From NCBI RefSeq assembly GCF_901472495.1, contig NZ_LR590469.1:1116001-1180000 (forward strand): 64,000 nt of DNA. Reading direction: 5' to 3'. Made by a program: the position numbers and the translations under genes. Origin of the DNA: Yersinia enterocolitica subsp. enterocolitica. Lineage in GTDB: Bacteria; Pseudomonadota; Gammaproteobacteria; Enterobacterales; Enterobacteriaceae. Shown here piece after piece: positions 44,089 through 53,050 of this stretch. The notes beneath the pieces are model-generated. The model did no database searches. It saw only the letters and a list, made by a program, of their open reading frames with translations, and had not been told where the DNA came from. The stretch's first letter is position 1. Each line of letters begins with the position of its first letter.

Positions 44089-44840
44089 TCAACTTTTCCC
44101 AGCGTCGTGTTCCGTTTTGTGCGCTGGGAGATTGAGGATCAGATGGGTGATTATCCCCCCGACCAGCCCCCAGAACGCGGAGCCGACCCCCAACAATGTC
44201 ACGCCGGAAGCCGTTATCAAAAACGTGATAATCGCTGCATCACGCTGACGTTCATTTTCCAGCGCACGATACAAACTACCCGCAATGGTGCCAAGTAAGG
44301 CCAGACCGGCAATAGTGTGGATAAGCGCGACCGGCAGAGCGGTAAACACTATACCGATTGAACCACCAAACACACCGGCGATCAGATAGAAGAACCCAGC
44401 AGCGACCGCCGCCATATAACGTTTTTTCGGATCAGGATGGATATCTTGCCCCATGCAGATCGCCGCTGTAATCGCCGCGATACAGACGGTAAACCCACCA
44501 AACGGTGCTAAAACCAGTGCGGTCAGTGCTGTCCATGAAATCAGGGGGGAAACAGGCAGATTGTAACCATGCGCTTTCAGCGTAGCGATGCCCGGCGCAT
44601 TTTGTGAGGCCATTGTCACCACGAAAAACGGAACACCGATGCCGAGAAGAGTTGAGATTGTGAAGTGCGGCATGACAAAGACCGGAGTGGCAAAAATCAA
44701 CGTCTGGCCGTGCAGTGCAATATTGCCCTGTAATCCGGCCACAATCAGCCCGGCGGCCAGTGCCAGAACAATCGCATAGCGCGACAGCGTTCGTTTTGCC
44801 AGCAGATACACCAGACACATGGTGCCAGCTAGCGCGAAAT
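44089..44840 (-). pseudogene. ydcO: benE/ydcO-type transporter, 5'-truncated
   Basis: The frame encodes the last 250 or so residues of a BenE-family transporter (FFVVTMASQNAPGIATLKAH, LVLAPFGGFTVCIAAITAAI, FYLIAGVFGGSIGIVFTALP, SGVTLLGVGSAFWGLVGGII). It matches E. coli YdcO from about residue 150 of 391, so some 150 N-terminal residues with several membrane spans are missing. The frame runs on to 44886 only by entering antisense sequence of the neighbouring remnant. No start or promoter remains at the junction near 44840. It is almost certainly non-functional. Confidence 0.85.
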
Positions 44841-45080
44841 GACTTTGTCGACCTCGAACCGGGTGGATGCAGTGAGTCAACGCCACACGAAGCTGGCGTG
44901 ATTGAGCATGTGATTGTCATTGAAGGAGAACTGATACTCACTGTTGATGGCGTGACCCGAACGCTGACCACTGGTGAGGCGCTACGATTTGCGGCTGATT
45001 GCCCGCACGGCTATCGCAATGAAAGCGGCCATTCTGTGCGTTTCCACGACTTGATACATTATCCACACACTCGCCCGTAA
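44840..45080 (+). pseudogene. sutR/ydcN-type regulator, N-terminal HTH deleted
   Basis: From about 44842 the frame reads DFVDLEPGGCSESTPHEAGV, then IEHVIVIEGELILTVDGVTR and EALRFAADCPHGYRNESGHS, ending LIHYPHTRP. This is the C-terminal cupin domain of the XRE-cupin regulator SutR (YdcN), which in E. coli is divergent from ydcO. The N-terminal helix-turn-helix is absent. The sequence upstream in this frame is antisense to the ydcO remnant. One deletion therefore removed both 5' ends and their shared promoter. Confidence 0.8.
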
Positions 45081-45287
45081 GCCTTCATTTATCTCTAGCG
45101 TAACAGGTCTTAGCCATCGGTTACGCCAAACCATAATCCCCCATCACTTCAGATCACTTAACCTTCTGCGCATTGTCTATTTCTGAAAATGCTCAATGTG
45201 AATTTTTTGTGACAATTGTGTTATCCCCTGGACAGTTTCGCTTCCCTCACTTAGCTTGGTATTTTCCCCTAAGTTGAAGGTTATATG

Positions 45288-45575
45288 ATGAGCGAAATAT
45301 CTACCTTAACCATTAAAATCCCTCTGGAATTAAAAGAGAAAATCAAAGCTGCCGCCTTAGAAAAACAGTTTTCTCTCAGCACTGAAGTGTGCGAAAGATT
45401 AGAAAAAAGTTTTGCGGTTGATGTTAAAAGCGCTAAGAGCGGCCATAAAGATGCCAAATTGCATCACAACGAGATTGATAACCAAGGCGTGGAAGAAATT
45501 TCAGAACAGCCGTTAAGCCAGAAAGAATTGAAGAAACTGCGCCAATTGCTAAAAGCACCGCAGAAGAAAAAATAG
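45288..45575 (+). CDS. Small ribbon-helix-helix (Arc-like) DNA-binding protein
   Basis: 95 residues. The N-terminus ISTLTIKIPLELKEKIKAAA then SLSTEVCERLEKSF has the beta-strand/helix/helix layout and SxNxE-like register of Arc-type repressors. The second half is Lys/Glu-rich and unstructured (QKELKKLRQLLKAPQKKK). AAGG lies seven bases ahead of this ATG; another ATG at 45285 is in frame. The target is unknown. It may be part of the inserted segment between pyrF and lapB. Confidence 0.7.
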   Translation: MSEISTLTIKIPLELKEKIKAAALEKQFSLSTEVCERLEKSFAVDVKSAKSGHKDAKLHHNEIDNQGVEEISEQPLSQKELKKLRQLLKAPQKKK

Positions 45576-45631
45576 ATCATAAATCACTGTCGGGTGATTC
45601 AATTCACCCGATACCCCTGAATAACCTGCAC

Positions 45632-46801
45632 TTATTGACCATCCAACCCTCTAATAGGCTTAACTGACGCCCAGGCACGGCAAGACGGACAATGCCAATA
45701 GAGTGAGTGCGCGGTAAAACCACACTTGTGGCAGCGATAACGCGGTTTGGTGCGAATTTGCTCGCCAACCATATCGCGCAACAACAGTAAACTCTCTTTC
45801 GCTCGCCCTTCTTCGGCATCTGCCAGGTGATAGTCCATCAACCGATAGAACACACGCATGGTTGGATGGCGTTGCAATTGGCGATTAATATAGGTTTGCG
45901 CCACATCCCGGCCTTCATGCTGTTCAAGAATTTCCGCCAACATTAACTCAGCCGTCGCGCCAGTATTATCTTCAACACAGCGTTTCAGGAAATTAGCCCA
46001 GGCTTCGGGTTGTTGTAGGTGTTGATAGCATTCACTCAGCATCGGCAATGCTTCGCTGACCACTTCTTTATCTTGCTCCAACACGCGCTCCAGCGCTTCA
46101 ACGCCCTTCGCATACTCACCCTTGGCCAGATGCACCCGACCTTGCATGATGGACACCCTGGCGCACTGTTTGTCTGCTGAGGCGGCTTTCTTCAACAGGC
46201 TCATCGCTTTGTCGAGATCATCACTGCCCATCGCTTGCAGCGCCAATTCGCAATAAAAATGAGCAATTTCCAGTCGCTGATTCTCTTTACCCATCTTGAC
46301 CAGTTTTTCTGCCACTTCGATGGCATTGTTCCAATCACTGGTCGCCTGATGGATAACTAATAACTGCTGTAATGCGCCAAGCCGGAAATCTTGCTCCTCA
46401 ACCAATTGGTTGAACATGTCCTCCGCCCTGTCATATAACCCCGCAGCCATGTAATCGCGGCCCAACTGCTGGACGGCCAGCAACCGTTGTTCAAAGGTCA
46501 GAGAGGCACTTTCCATCAAGGCTTGATGGATGCGGATAGCGCGGTCAACCTCACCACGGGAGCGGAACAGATTACCTAACGTCAGATGTGCTTCAACTGT
46601 TGAACTGTCTTCTTTCAGCATTTCAAGAAACAGATCAACCGCTTTGTCTTGCTGGTTTGAGAGCAGGAAGTTAACCCCAGCCACATATTCACGAGACAGG
46701 CGGTTAGCATCCTGCTGCTTATCCTGCTGAGCACTTCTACGCCCCATATACCAACCATAGGCAGCAGCGACCGGTAACAGCAGAAACAGCATTTCTAACA
46801 T
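45632..46801 (-). CDS. lapB: Lipopolysaccharide assembly protein B
   Basis: 389 residues. One N-terminal membrane anchor (LEMLFLLLPVAAAYGWYMG), then about nine TPR-type repeats (for example NFLLSNQQDKAVDLFLEMLK, GRVHLAKGEYAKGVEALERV). A C-terminal rubredoxin-like zinc domain with CHKCGF and WHCPSC ends it. It controls LpxC turnover through FtsH and so sets lipopolysaccharide level. It follows lapA by six bases. Confidence 0.95.
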   Translation of the reverse strand: MLEMLFLLLPVAAAYGWYMGRRSAQQDKQQDANRLSREYVAGVNFLLSNQQDKAVDLFLEMLKEDSSTVEAHLTLGNLFRSRGEVDRAIRIHQALMESASLTFEQRLLAVQQLGRDYMAAGLYDRAEDMFNQLVEEQDFRLGALQQLLVIHQATSDWNNAIEVAEKLVKMGKENQRLEIAHFYCELALQAMGSDDLDKAMSLLKKAASADKQCARVSIMQGRVHLAKGEYAKGVEALERVLEQDKEVVSEALPMLSECYQHLQQPEAWANFLKRCVEDNTGATAELMLAEILEQHEGRDVAQTYINRQLQRHPTMRVFYRLMDYHLADAEEGRAKESLLLLRDMVGEQIRTKPRYRCHKCGFTAHSLYWHCPSCRAWASVKPIRGLDGQ

Positions 46802-46807
46802 AGAAAA

Positions 46808-47143
46808 TTATTCCTTGCCGACGGCAGGTGTGGATGCAGTCGCACTGGGTTCAATCGGTAACTCTTGCTGCGATTCAAGGCGTTTAATTTTCCGCTCTGC
46901 ACGCCCCAATAAAATTCGAACTCGCAGATAAAAAAGTCCACAAATAATCCATCCCAGAACCAAACCGGCGGCAAACAGTGTCGCCAACAAGGTAGATACC
47001 CGATATTCGCCCTGAGCCAATAAATAATTGAAGGTAACGACCTGATCGTTATTTGCTCCGAGCGTGACTGATATCACGAAAATGACGAGCACTAACAAAA
47101 AAATCAGCAAATATTTCACGTTTTTTCCTAAAGGCCGAATCAA
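46808..47143 (-). CDS. lapA: Lipopolysaccharide assembly protein A
   Basis: 111 residues. Two membrane helices (KYLLIFLLVLVIFVISVTLG and LLATLFAAGLVLGWIICGLF) and a charged C-terminal helix (LLGRAERKIKRLESQQEL). DUF1049 family. It interacts with LapB at the inner membrane. The start is preceded by TTAGGAAAAAACG. Confidence 0.93.
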   Translation of the reverse strand: MIRPLGKNVKYLLIFLLVLVIFVISVTLGANNDQVVTFNYLLAQGEYRVSTLLATLFAAGLVLGWIICGLFYLRVRILLGRAERKIKRLESQQELPIEPSATASTPAVGKE

Positions 47144-47314
47144 CCTGATGAATTATGCCAAAAATGTGGCGTCCTTACTTAACAAATTAGCACTTCCTTA
47201 CCCCGCAAAGAAACCCTGCACCAAGATAAAGCGCCGAACTGATGCTCAATAGAGATTATTTTAAGCAACTTAATCGCGAATGATTAATTGCAAATAAGAA
47301 TCAATCGTCTATGT

Positions 47315-48076
47315 TTAGTCATGCTCACGCTTTTCAATCTCTTGCTGTTCTTGCGGTGGAATATTCAACGGGCCGAACCACCGCTGCACCAGACTGCATA
47401 CCATCGCAACTAACAAACCGCTAATTATCGTGGCCGCCATTAAATCGCCTGGCCAATGCATACCTAATACCAGACGGCTCATCATGACACCCTGCGCCCA
47501 AAGCATCAGTAAAATAACCGTTTTATAATGTCGACGGGGCCATAACAGCCCGACGGCCAATAATGCCCAACTGGCGGCAAAAACCGTGTGGCCGGAAGGA
47601 AAGGCAAAACCCGTTTCAAACTGCCAGTGACTGCTTAACCACGATGGGATCGCGGATTGATTCTGTAATTGTTGTTTAATCAACTTGCTACGTTCAACGC
47701 GCGGTAAGGAATAGAAAAAATGGTTATCGATATGATGCTCAGCTTCGAGCCAGACCACAAATGGCCGCGGCTCCTGTACCTGTTCTTTAATCAGTGATTT
47801 CAATCCCTGCCCCACAACAATAACCATACTGAGTATAACCAACAGCCCGATAGCCGGTTTGAGCCGAAAACGCAGACACCACAAAAACCAGCCACCGAGT
47901 AATACGCTGGTTACGATGCCCCACGGCGCGGTCACCGTCTCTGTTACCCAAAACAACCCTTTTAACCAGCGTTCACCGCCACCCGGCTGCCACTGCCAAC
48001 CCGAGAGCCAAATGACAAAGGTTGGCAGCAGTAAAATAAGTGATCCCAGAGTAATGCGTTTTGTTATATTCCACAT
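47315..48076 (-). CDS. pgpB: Phosphatidylglycerophosphatase B
   Basis: 253 residues, PAP2 superfamily with about six membrane spans. Active-site motifs are KEQVQEPRP (K-X6-RP), FPSGH and SRLVLGMHWPGD. It dephosphorylates PGP, undecaprenyl pyrophosphate and related lipids on the periplasmic face. I chose MWNITKR at 48076, with AAAGGGC five bases upstream, over a start at 48106. In order and direction with ribA (divergent) it matches E. coli. Confidence 0.94.
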   Translation of the reverse strand: MWNITKRITLGSLILLLPTFVIWLSGWQWQPGGGERWLKGLFWVTETVTAPWGIVTSVLLGGWFLWCLRFRLKPAIGLLVILSMVIVVGQGLKSLIKEQVQEPRPFVVWLEAEHHIDNHFFYSLPRVERSKLIKQQLQNQSAIPSWLSSHWQFETGFAFPSGHTVFAASWALLAVGLLWPRRHYKTVILLMLWAQGVMMSRLVLGMHWPGDLMAATIISGLLVAMVCSLVQRWFGPLNIPPQEQQEIEKREHD

Positions 48077-48417
48077 CTGTTGCCCTTTCTTTCTGGCAAT
48101 ATCCACAACATATTACCTGTGGTGATAGCACGATTTATATAAGCGCTATATCTATATAATATAAGTATCTCTACCTATTGATAACATACACAAATTTTTG
48201 TCATTACTAAAATAAGTCTTAGATAGACATTCTCGCTAACCTTATTGCTGCTTTGTTGAACAGCAGCAGGTCAAAAGTTATGGCAATATAGCTAATAATG
48301 ATCGCAGAAAATTTTTATTTAACCTTATGCCCTAAAAGCAAAAGGGTGTAGCAGGCATTCACGGTAGGGTATGCGATAACCTATCTAAGGGTATAAAGTT
48401 ATAATATGAACAGCAAG
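48077..48417. other. Divergent promoter gap pgpB/ribA
   Basis: An AT-rich gap with TATATAATATAAG around 48152 that could supply a -10 box, and a long leader before ribA. I looked for an FMN riboswitch and saw none of its conserved boxes. No gene is seen. Confidence 0.35.
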
Positions 48418-49008
48418 ATGCAGCTAAAACGTGTAGCAGAAGCCAAATTACCGACTCCTTGGGGTGACTTCCTGATGGTCGGTTTCGAAGAGTTAGCCAC
48501 CGGTCATGACCATTTGGCATTGATTTTTGGGGATATTAGCACCGATGAACCCGTGCTCTCCCGTGTTCACTCTGAGTGTCTGACGGGCGATGCCCTCTTT
48601 AGCCTGCGTTGCGATTGTGGTTTCCAGTTAGAAGCTGCGCTGGCACATATTGCTGAAGAAGGCCGTGGTGTACTGCTTTATCATCGTCAGGAAGGCCGTA
48701 ATATTGGTTTACTGAATAAAATCCGCGCTTATGCTTTGCAAGACTTAGGTGCCGACACCGTTGAAGCTAATCATCAACTGGGTTTCGCTGCCGATGAGCG
48801 CGATTTCACGCTGTGTTCTGATATGTATAAGCTATTGGGTATTAAGGCCGTGCGTTTGCTGACCAATAACCCGAAGAAGGTCGAAATTCTCTCCGAGGCC
48901 GGGATCAATATCGTCGAACGCGTCCCGCTGATTGTCGGACAGAATCCTAAGAACGAGCACTATATGGCGACCAAAGCCGCCAAGATGGGCCATTTATTGA
49001 CCAAATAA
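48418..49008 (+). CDS. ribA: GTP cyclohydrolase II
   Basis: 196 residues from MQLKRVAEAKLPTPWGDFLM; an in-frame ATG at 48406 would add four. First step of riboflavin synthesis. The zinc site is CLTGDALFSLRCDCG, with the active-site region RVHSE ahead of it and YHRQEGRNIGLLNKIRAYAL and LLTNNPKKVEIL after it. All catalytic residues are present. The ribosome site is not obvious, so the start follows the family. Confidence 0.95.
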   Translation: MQLKRVAEAKLPTPWGDFLMVGFEELATGHDHLALIFGDISTDEPVLSRVHSECLTGDALFSLRCDCGFQLEAALAHIAEEGRGVLLYHRQEGRNIGLLNKIRAYALQDLGADTVEANHQLGFAADERDFTLCSDMYKLLGIKAVRLLTNNPKKVEILSEAGINIVERVPLIVGQNPKNEHYMATKAAKMGHLLTK

Positions 49009-49039
49009 TCGCTTCGATAGAGCCGCTTATCAAATATAA

Positions 49040-49210
49040 GGGGGGCTAGCCCCCCTCAGACGGCTGACAAAGTTGATAAGCGGGGAAATGTGCCGAATGG
49101 GTCGTAACGGCGTGAGCCGTCGGAGCGCCCATCGGCGCAGTCGCCCAGCCAGTCTCGGTGCGATAAAATGGGTTTGTCATTAACCTCAGGGGGCTAGTCC
49201 CCCCTCTTTT
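49040..49210 (+). terminator. ribA terminator, split by an inserted repeat
   Basis: GGGGGG-CTAG-CCCCCC at 49040-49055 has no T-tract. A second GGGGG-CTAGT-CCCCCC at 49189-49204 is followed by TCTTTT. Between them lies hairpin element C. The two G/C hairpins with CTCAG next to each look like one terminator duplicated at the insertion point of the element. Confidence 0.65.
49075..49179. repeat. Hairpin repeat element, copy C (covarying stem)
   Basis: The ends are TGACAAA and TTTGTCA. Core CGGGGAAATGTGCCGAATGG is followed by ACGGC-GTGA-GCCGT (49107-49120), where copies A and B have GCAGC-GTAA-GCTGC, so the stem and the GNRA-type loop are kept while bases change. GGAGCGCCCATCGGCGCAGT follows. 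It is nested in the ribA terminator. Confidence 0.85.
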
Positions 49211-49254
49211 ATGCCCCAACTTAATGGTGACACTGTCACTAATCTATCCGGCCA

Positions 49255-51927
49255 TTACAACATTTTGCGGATCACATAATGCAAGATGCCGCCATTTTCG
49301 AAATAAACCAATTCATTGCCTGTATCAATACGACAGCGGGTATCAACCTTTTGTTGCCGTCCATCCATATAAGTGATGGTGACAGAGACAGTTTGCCCCG
49401 GTGCCAAACTTTGTAACCCACTGACACTAATAGATTCATCACCAGTCAGGCCCAAGGTTTTGCGATTGACGCCGGCAGGAAACTCCAGCGGCAGAATTCC
49501 CATTCCGATTAAATTAGAGCGGTGAATACGTTCAAATGATTCCGCGATAACAACGCGCACTCCCAGCAACCTCGGCCCCTTAGCTGCCCAGTCACGGCTA
49601 GAGCCTGAACCATATTCCTTACCGGCAATTACTGCCAGTGGCACATTCTCTTGCTGATAACGCATCGCCGCATCATAGATAGCCATTTGATTTTGCGAGG
49701 GAATATGGCGAGTGATCCCCCCCTCAACACCGGGCACCATTTCATTGCGAATACGAATATTGGCAAAGGTTCCGCGCATCATCACTTCGTGGTTACCGCG
49801 ACGAGAGCCGTAGGAGTTAAACTCCTTAATCTCGACTCCGCGATCCCGTAAATAGCGGCCTGCCGGGCTATCGAGTTTGATATTACCGGCGGGTGAAATG
49901 TGGTCGGTGGTGACAGAATCGGCTAGAATCGCCAAAATACGGGCGTGATGGATATCCTGTACCGGCTCCGGTAAGGCTTTCATATCACTGAAGAAAGGAG
50001 GCAAACGAATATAGGTGGAATCACTCTGCCAATCATAAGTTGGCGTGCTATCGACTTGAATGCCCTGCCACTCTTCATCCCCATCAAACACCGCAGAATA
50101 CTCTTTGCGGAACATGTCTGTTTTCACTGCTTCAACCGCTTTGGCGATTTCAAGGCCGGTCGGCCAAATATCTTTCAAATAGACCGGACTCCCCTGAGGA
50201 TCGTTGCCCAACGAATCTTGCGTCAAATTGACATTCATGTTCCCAGCCAAGGCGTAAGCAACCACCAGCGGTGGCGAAGCCAGCCAGTTGGTTTTGACCA
50301 AAGGATGGATACGCCCTTCAAAGTTGCGGTTGCCGGAAAGCACCGCCCCCACGGTTAAATCACCCTCTTTGATGGCTTTTTCTATTGGTTCTGGCAATGG
50401 GCCGGAGTTACCTATACATGTGGTACAGCCATAGCCCACCAGATTGAAGCCCAAATTATCCAGATAAGCGGTTAAACCGGCTGACTTAAGGTATTCAGTG
50501 ACGACTTTCGAGCCGGGAGCTAATGACGTTTTCACCCAAGGCTTGGTTTTAAGCCCTTTTTCTGCGGCTTTCTTGGCCAGTAAACCGGCCGCCATCAATA
50601 CGCTGGGGTTGGAGGTATTAGTGCAGGAGGTAATGGCCGCGATGACCACTGCGCCATGTTCCAACTCATGGGTTTTGCCGTCCAGAGTGAAAGAAACATG
50701 ACTAACTTTGTCTTTTTTGCTATTAACTTCCAGTTCTTCAAAAGCATTAAATGCCAAAGGTACTTTCGCCAAAGCAACTCTGTCTTGCGGGCGTTTTGGC
50801 CCCGCCAGACTGGATTCTACCGTACTCAGATCAAGTGATAACTGGCTGGTAAACACCGGCTCATCCCCCGGATGACGCCATAACCCTTGAGCTTTGCTGT
50901 ATGTTTCCACCAGCGCTATCTGTTCATCACTACGGCCACTTAAACGCATATAACCCAAAGTGACATCGTCAACCGGGAAGAAGCCGCAGGTGGCACCATA
51001 TTCCGGTGCCATATTGGCAATAGTGGCACGATCCGCCAGGGGTAGATCCGCCAGACCATCACCATAAAACTCGACAAACTTACCCACCACGCCATGTTTT
51101 CTTAGCATCTGCGTCACTGTCAGCACTAAGTCAGTAGCGGTGATCCCTTCCCGCATCTTACCGGTCATTTTGAAGCCAACCACATCAGGAATAAGCATGG
51201 ATACCGGCTGACCCAACATCGCAGCTTCAGCTTCAATACCGCCCACGCCCCAGCCCAGTATCCCCAGGCCGTTAATCATGGTGGTGTGAGAGTCAGTTCC
51301 TACCAGGGTATCCGGGTAGGCCACCTCTTTGCCGCCCTGCTGTTCATGCCAGACGGTTTGCCCCAGATACTCCAAATTCACCTGATGGCAAATCCCGGTG
51401 CCCGGCGGCACTACGCGAAAACGGCTAAAAGCTTTTTGCCCCCAGCGCAGGAAGATATAGCGCTCGTGGTTACGTTCCATTTCTAGCCGGACGTTTTCAC
51501 CAAATGCCGCTTTATCGCCAAATTCATCGACGGTGACCGAGTGGTCGATCACCAAGTCAACCGGTGATAATGGGTTAACCTGTGCCACATCACCGCCAAG
51601 ACGTTGCACCGCTTCGCGCATCGCGGCCAAATCCACTACCGCCGGGACACCGGTAAAATCTTGCATTAAGACACGGGCGGGCCGATAAGCGATTTCTTTG
51701 TCCGCATGGCCGGACTGTTGCCACGCCACAATGGCTTTAAGATCCTCTTCTTGAACCTGCTCACCATCCAGATGGCGTAGCAAATTTTCTAACAACACTT
51801 TCAGTGATTTAGGTAATCGGTCGATATCCCCCAGCACTGCCGCCAATTGCGGCAGGCTGTAATAGTGATATTCGTGATTGAGGGCGACCAACCTGGCCAT
51901 ACTCGTTTTCCGCAAATCCAACGACAT
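49255..51927 (-). CDS. acnA: Aconitate hydratase A
   Basis: 890 residues, matching E. coli AcnA. Cytoplasmic 4Fe-4S enzyme of the TCA cycle, also an RNA-binding stress regulator as apo-protein. Cluster cysteines lie in ITSCTNTSNPSVLMAAGLLA (about 435) and YGCTTCIGNSGPLPEPIEKA (about 500). VGTDSHTTMINGLGILGWGV and EYGSGSSRDWAAKGP are other hallmarks. It is monocistronic. A 40-bp block 61 bp upstream is repeated 897 bp further away. Confidence 0.97.
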   Translation of the reverse strand: MSLDLRKTSMARLVALNHEYHYYSLPQLAAVLGDIDRLPKSLKVLLENLLRHLDGEQVQEEDLKAIVAWQQSGHADKEIAYRPARVLMQDFTGVPAVVDLAAMREAVQRLGGDVAQVNPLSPVDLVIDHSVTVDEFGDKAAFGENVRLEMERNHERYIFLRWGQKAFSRFRVVPPGTGICHQVNLEYLGQTVWHEQQGGKEVAYPDTLVGTDSHTTMINGLGILGWGVGGIEAEAAMLGQPVSMLIPDVVGFKMTGKMREGITATDLVLTVTQMLRKHGVVGKFVEFYGDGLADLPLADRATIANMAPEYGATCGFFPVDDVTLGYMRLSGRSDEQIALVETYSKAQGLWRHPGDEPVFTSQLSLDLSTVESSLAGPKRPQDRVALAKVPLAFNAFEELEVNSKKDKVSHVSFTLDGKTHELEHGAVVIAAITSCTNTSNPSVLMAAGLLAKKAAEKGLKTKPWVKTSLAPGSKVVTEYLKSAGLTAYLDNLGFNLVGYGCTTCIGNSGPLPEPIEKAIKEGDLTVGAVLSGNRNFEGRIHPLVKTNWLASPPLVVAYALAGNMNVNLTQDSLGNDPQGSPVYLKDIWPTGLEIAKAVEAVKTDMFRKEYSAVFDGDEEWQGIQVDSTPTYDWQSDSTYIRLPPFFSDMKALPEPVQDIHHARILAILADSVTTDHISPAGNIKLDSPAGRYLRDRGVEIKEFNSYGSRRGNHEVMMRGTFANIRIRNEMVPGVEGGITRHIPSQNQMAIYDAAMRYQQENVPLAVIAGKEYGSGSSRDWAAKGPRLLGVRVVIAESFERIHRSNLIGMGILPLEFPAGVNRKTLGLTGDESISVSGLQSLAPGQTVSVTITYMDGRQQKVDTRCRIDTGNELVYFENGGILHYVIRKML

Positions 51928-51987
51928 AGCGCCTCCATTGTTTCTTATCGTGTTCTAAGCCACATTCATCATCACAAGGCTATTCCC

Positions 51988-52050
51988 TTGAAATTATGAG
52001 GTCTGCATTAAATATAACACAAAGAAACATTAACATTTTGGCAACAATGG
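51988..52050. repeat. Direct repeat, copy 1, upstream of acnA
   Basis: A 40-bp run (51988-52027), beginning TTGAAATTATGAGGTCTGCA and ending CACAAAGAAA, is identical to 52885-52924, and similarity continues through TTTGGCAACAATGG. The spacing is 897 bp. The rest of the gap up to 52523 is very AT-rich, with no gene or clear promoter. Confidence 0.85.
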
Positions 52051-52523
52051 CGATTACGGGTAGCTACAGGTGAAAACAATCTTAAGGGCTGCACGATAAA
52101 ATTTAGTGAATCATCGCTATACTCACCGCTCCTATTTCGAATATTGACTAATTTGCATTCATTGCTATAGATGACTGTTAAATCAGAATATTATTTAACA
52201 TATCAGGCAATAATATTGAATATATATTCGGAATAAATAGTGTTGAATTATCAATAAAATAAAGTTAGCTAATCAATATTAGCCAGAGTCAACCCCGTAT
52301 TATTTATAATAATATTTTACTCATAAAAAATTTTAATTGCCTTTTAATTATCACTAAAAACTTCTTCCATTTAAATAACCCTCATTAATTAAGAGTTTTA
52401 AATATTTTTAATGGTTTTTAATTTGAACACCATGCTGTTTATTTATACAGTTAACATGTTTTTGTTAAAATTTTATTAAAACGCGACATCAAATACCTCC
52501 TATCAATTAATTGAGATTAAATA

Positions 52524-52772
52524 ATGTCAAAAAACACCAAGAAAACATCAGCCTCGGTAGCTTCACTGGCCGCACAAATTCTGAAAGATCCTAATGCTCC
52601 TGCTATCGAAAAAAGTCTGGCGGGTTCAGCCCTCTCTCAGACGAACACGGATAATCAAACTGGCATACATATGGAAGATGTGGCCGCTCAAGTATTGGCA
52701 GAACCCAAATCCAGTAAGCTTGCCAAAACATTGGCAGGTTCTGTCCTCGCCCAAGCAAACAAGCAGCGCTAA
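52524..52772 (+). CDS. Small protein with internal two-fold repeat, function unknown
   Basis: 82 residues, Ala/Ser/Lys-rich, no signal peptide or membrane segment. Two similar halves: SLAAQILKDPNAPAIEKSLA then GSALSQTN, and DVAAQVLAEPKSSKLAKTLA then GSVLAQANK. Such short duplicated proteins occur as uncharacterised genes in enterobacteria; I do not recognise a named family. The ribosome site is weak (GAG). The gene stands inside the interval bounded by the 897-bp direct repeats and is surrounded by AT-rich DNA. Confidence 0.7.
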   Translation: MSKNTKKTSASVASLAAQILKDPNAPAIEKSLAGSALSQTNTDNQTGIHMEDVAAQVLAEPKSSKLAKTLAGSVLAQANKQR

Positions 52773-52808
52773 TTATGCAAAAAAAATCGGTATATGGGCT
52801 TCATACTG

Positions 52809-52840
52809 CTGACAAAGTCAAATGAGGAGAAATATTGCTG
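52809..52840. repeat. Fragment of the hairpin repeat element (left end)
   Basis: CTGACAAAGTCAAATGAGGA then GAAATATTGC aligns with the left end of copy C (CTGACAAAGTTGATAAGCGG then GGAAATGTGC). The hairpin core is missing. It appears to be a decayed or truncated copy. Confidence 0.5.
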
Positions 52841-52884
52841 TTATAGGTATTCTGAATTAGTTTGTATCTCAGCAGACCTCTCCT

Positions 52885-52943
52885 TTGAAATTATGAGGTC
52901 TGCATTAAATATAACACAAAGAAAATTAACACTTTGGCAACAA
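52885..52943. repeat. Direct repeat, copy 2
   Basis: Second copy of the sequence at 51988-52050. It shares a 40-bp identical run and then ATTAACACTTTGGCAACAAT. It lies downstream of the 82-residue gene and about 110 bp from the 3' end of amyA. Confidence 0.85.
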
Positions 52944-53050
52944 TAGTACTTGCTGGCGCGATATGTGAAAACGATAGTGTCAGCAGTAGGTACCATTGGT
53001 GCGGGTACTAAAAACCGAAGGACTATGGCTTTAGGAACATAAAATTCGAC

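Noticed and set aside
48107..48417. Possible FMN riboswitch ahead of ribA
   Set aside because: None of the conserved RFN boxes is visible; the long leader alone is not evidence.
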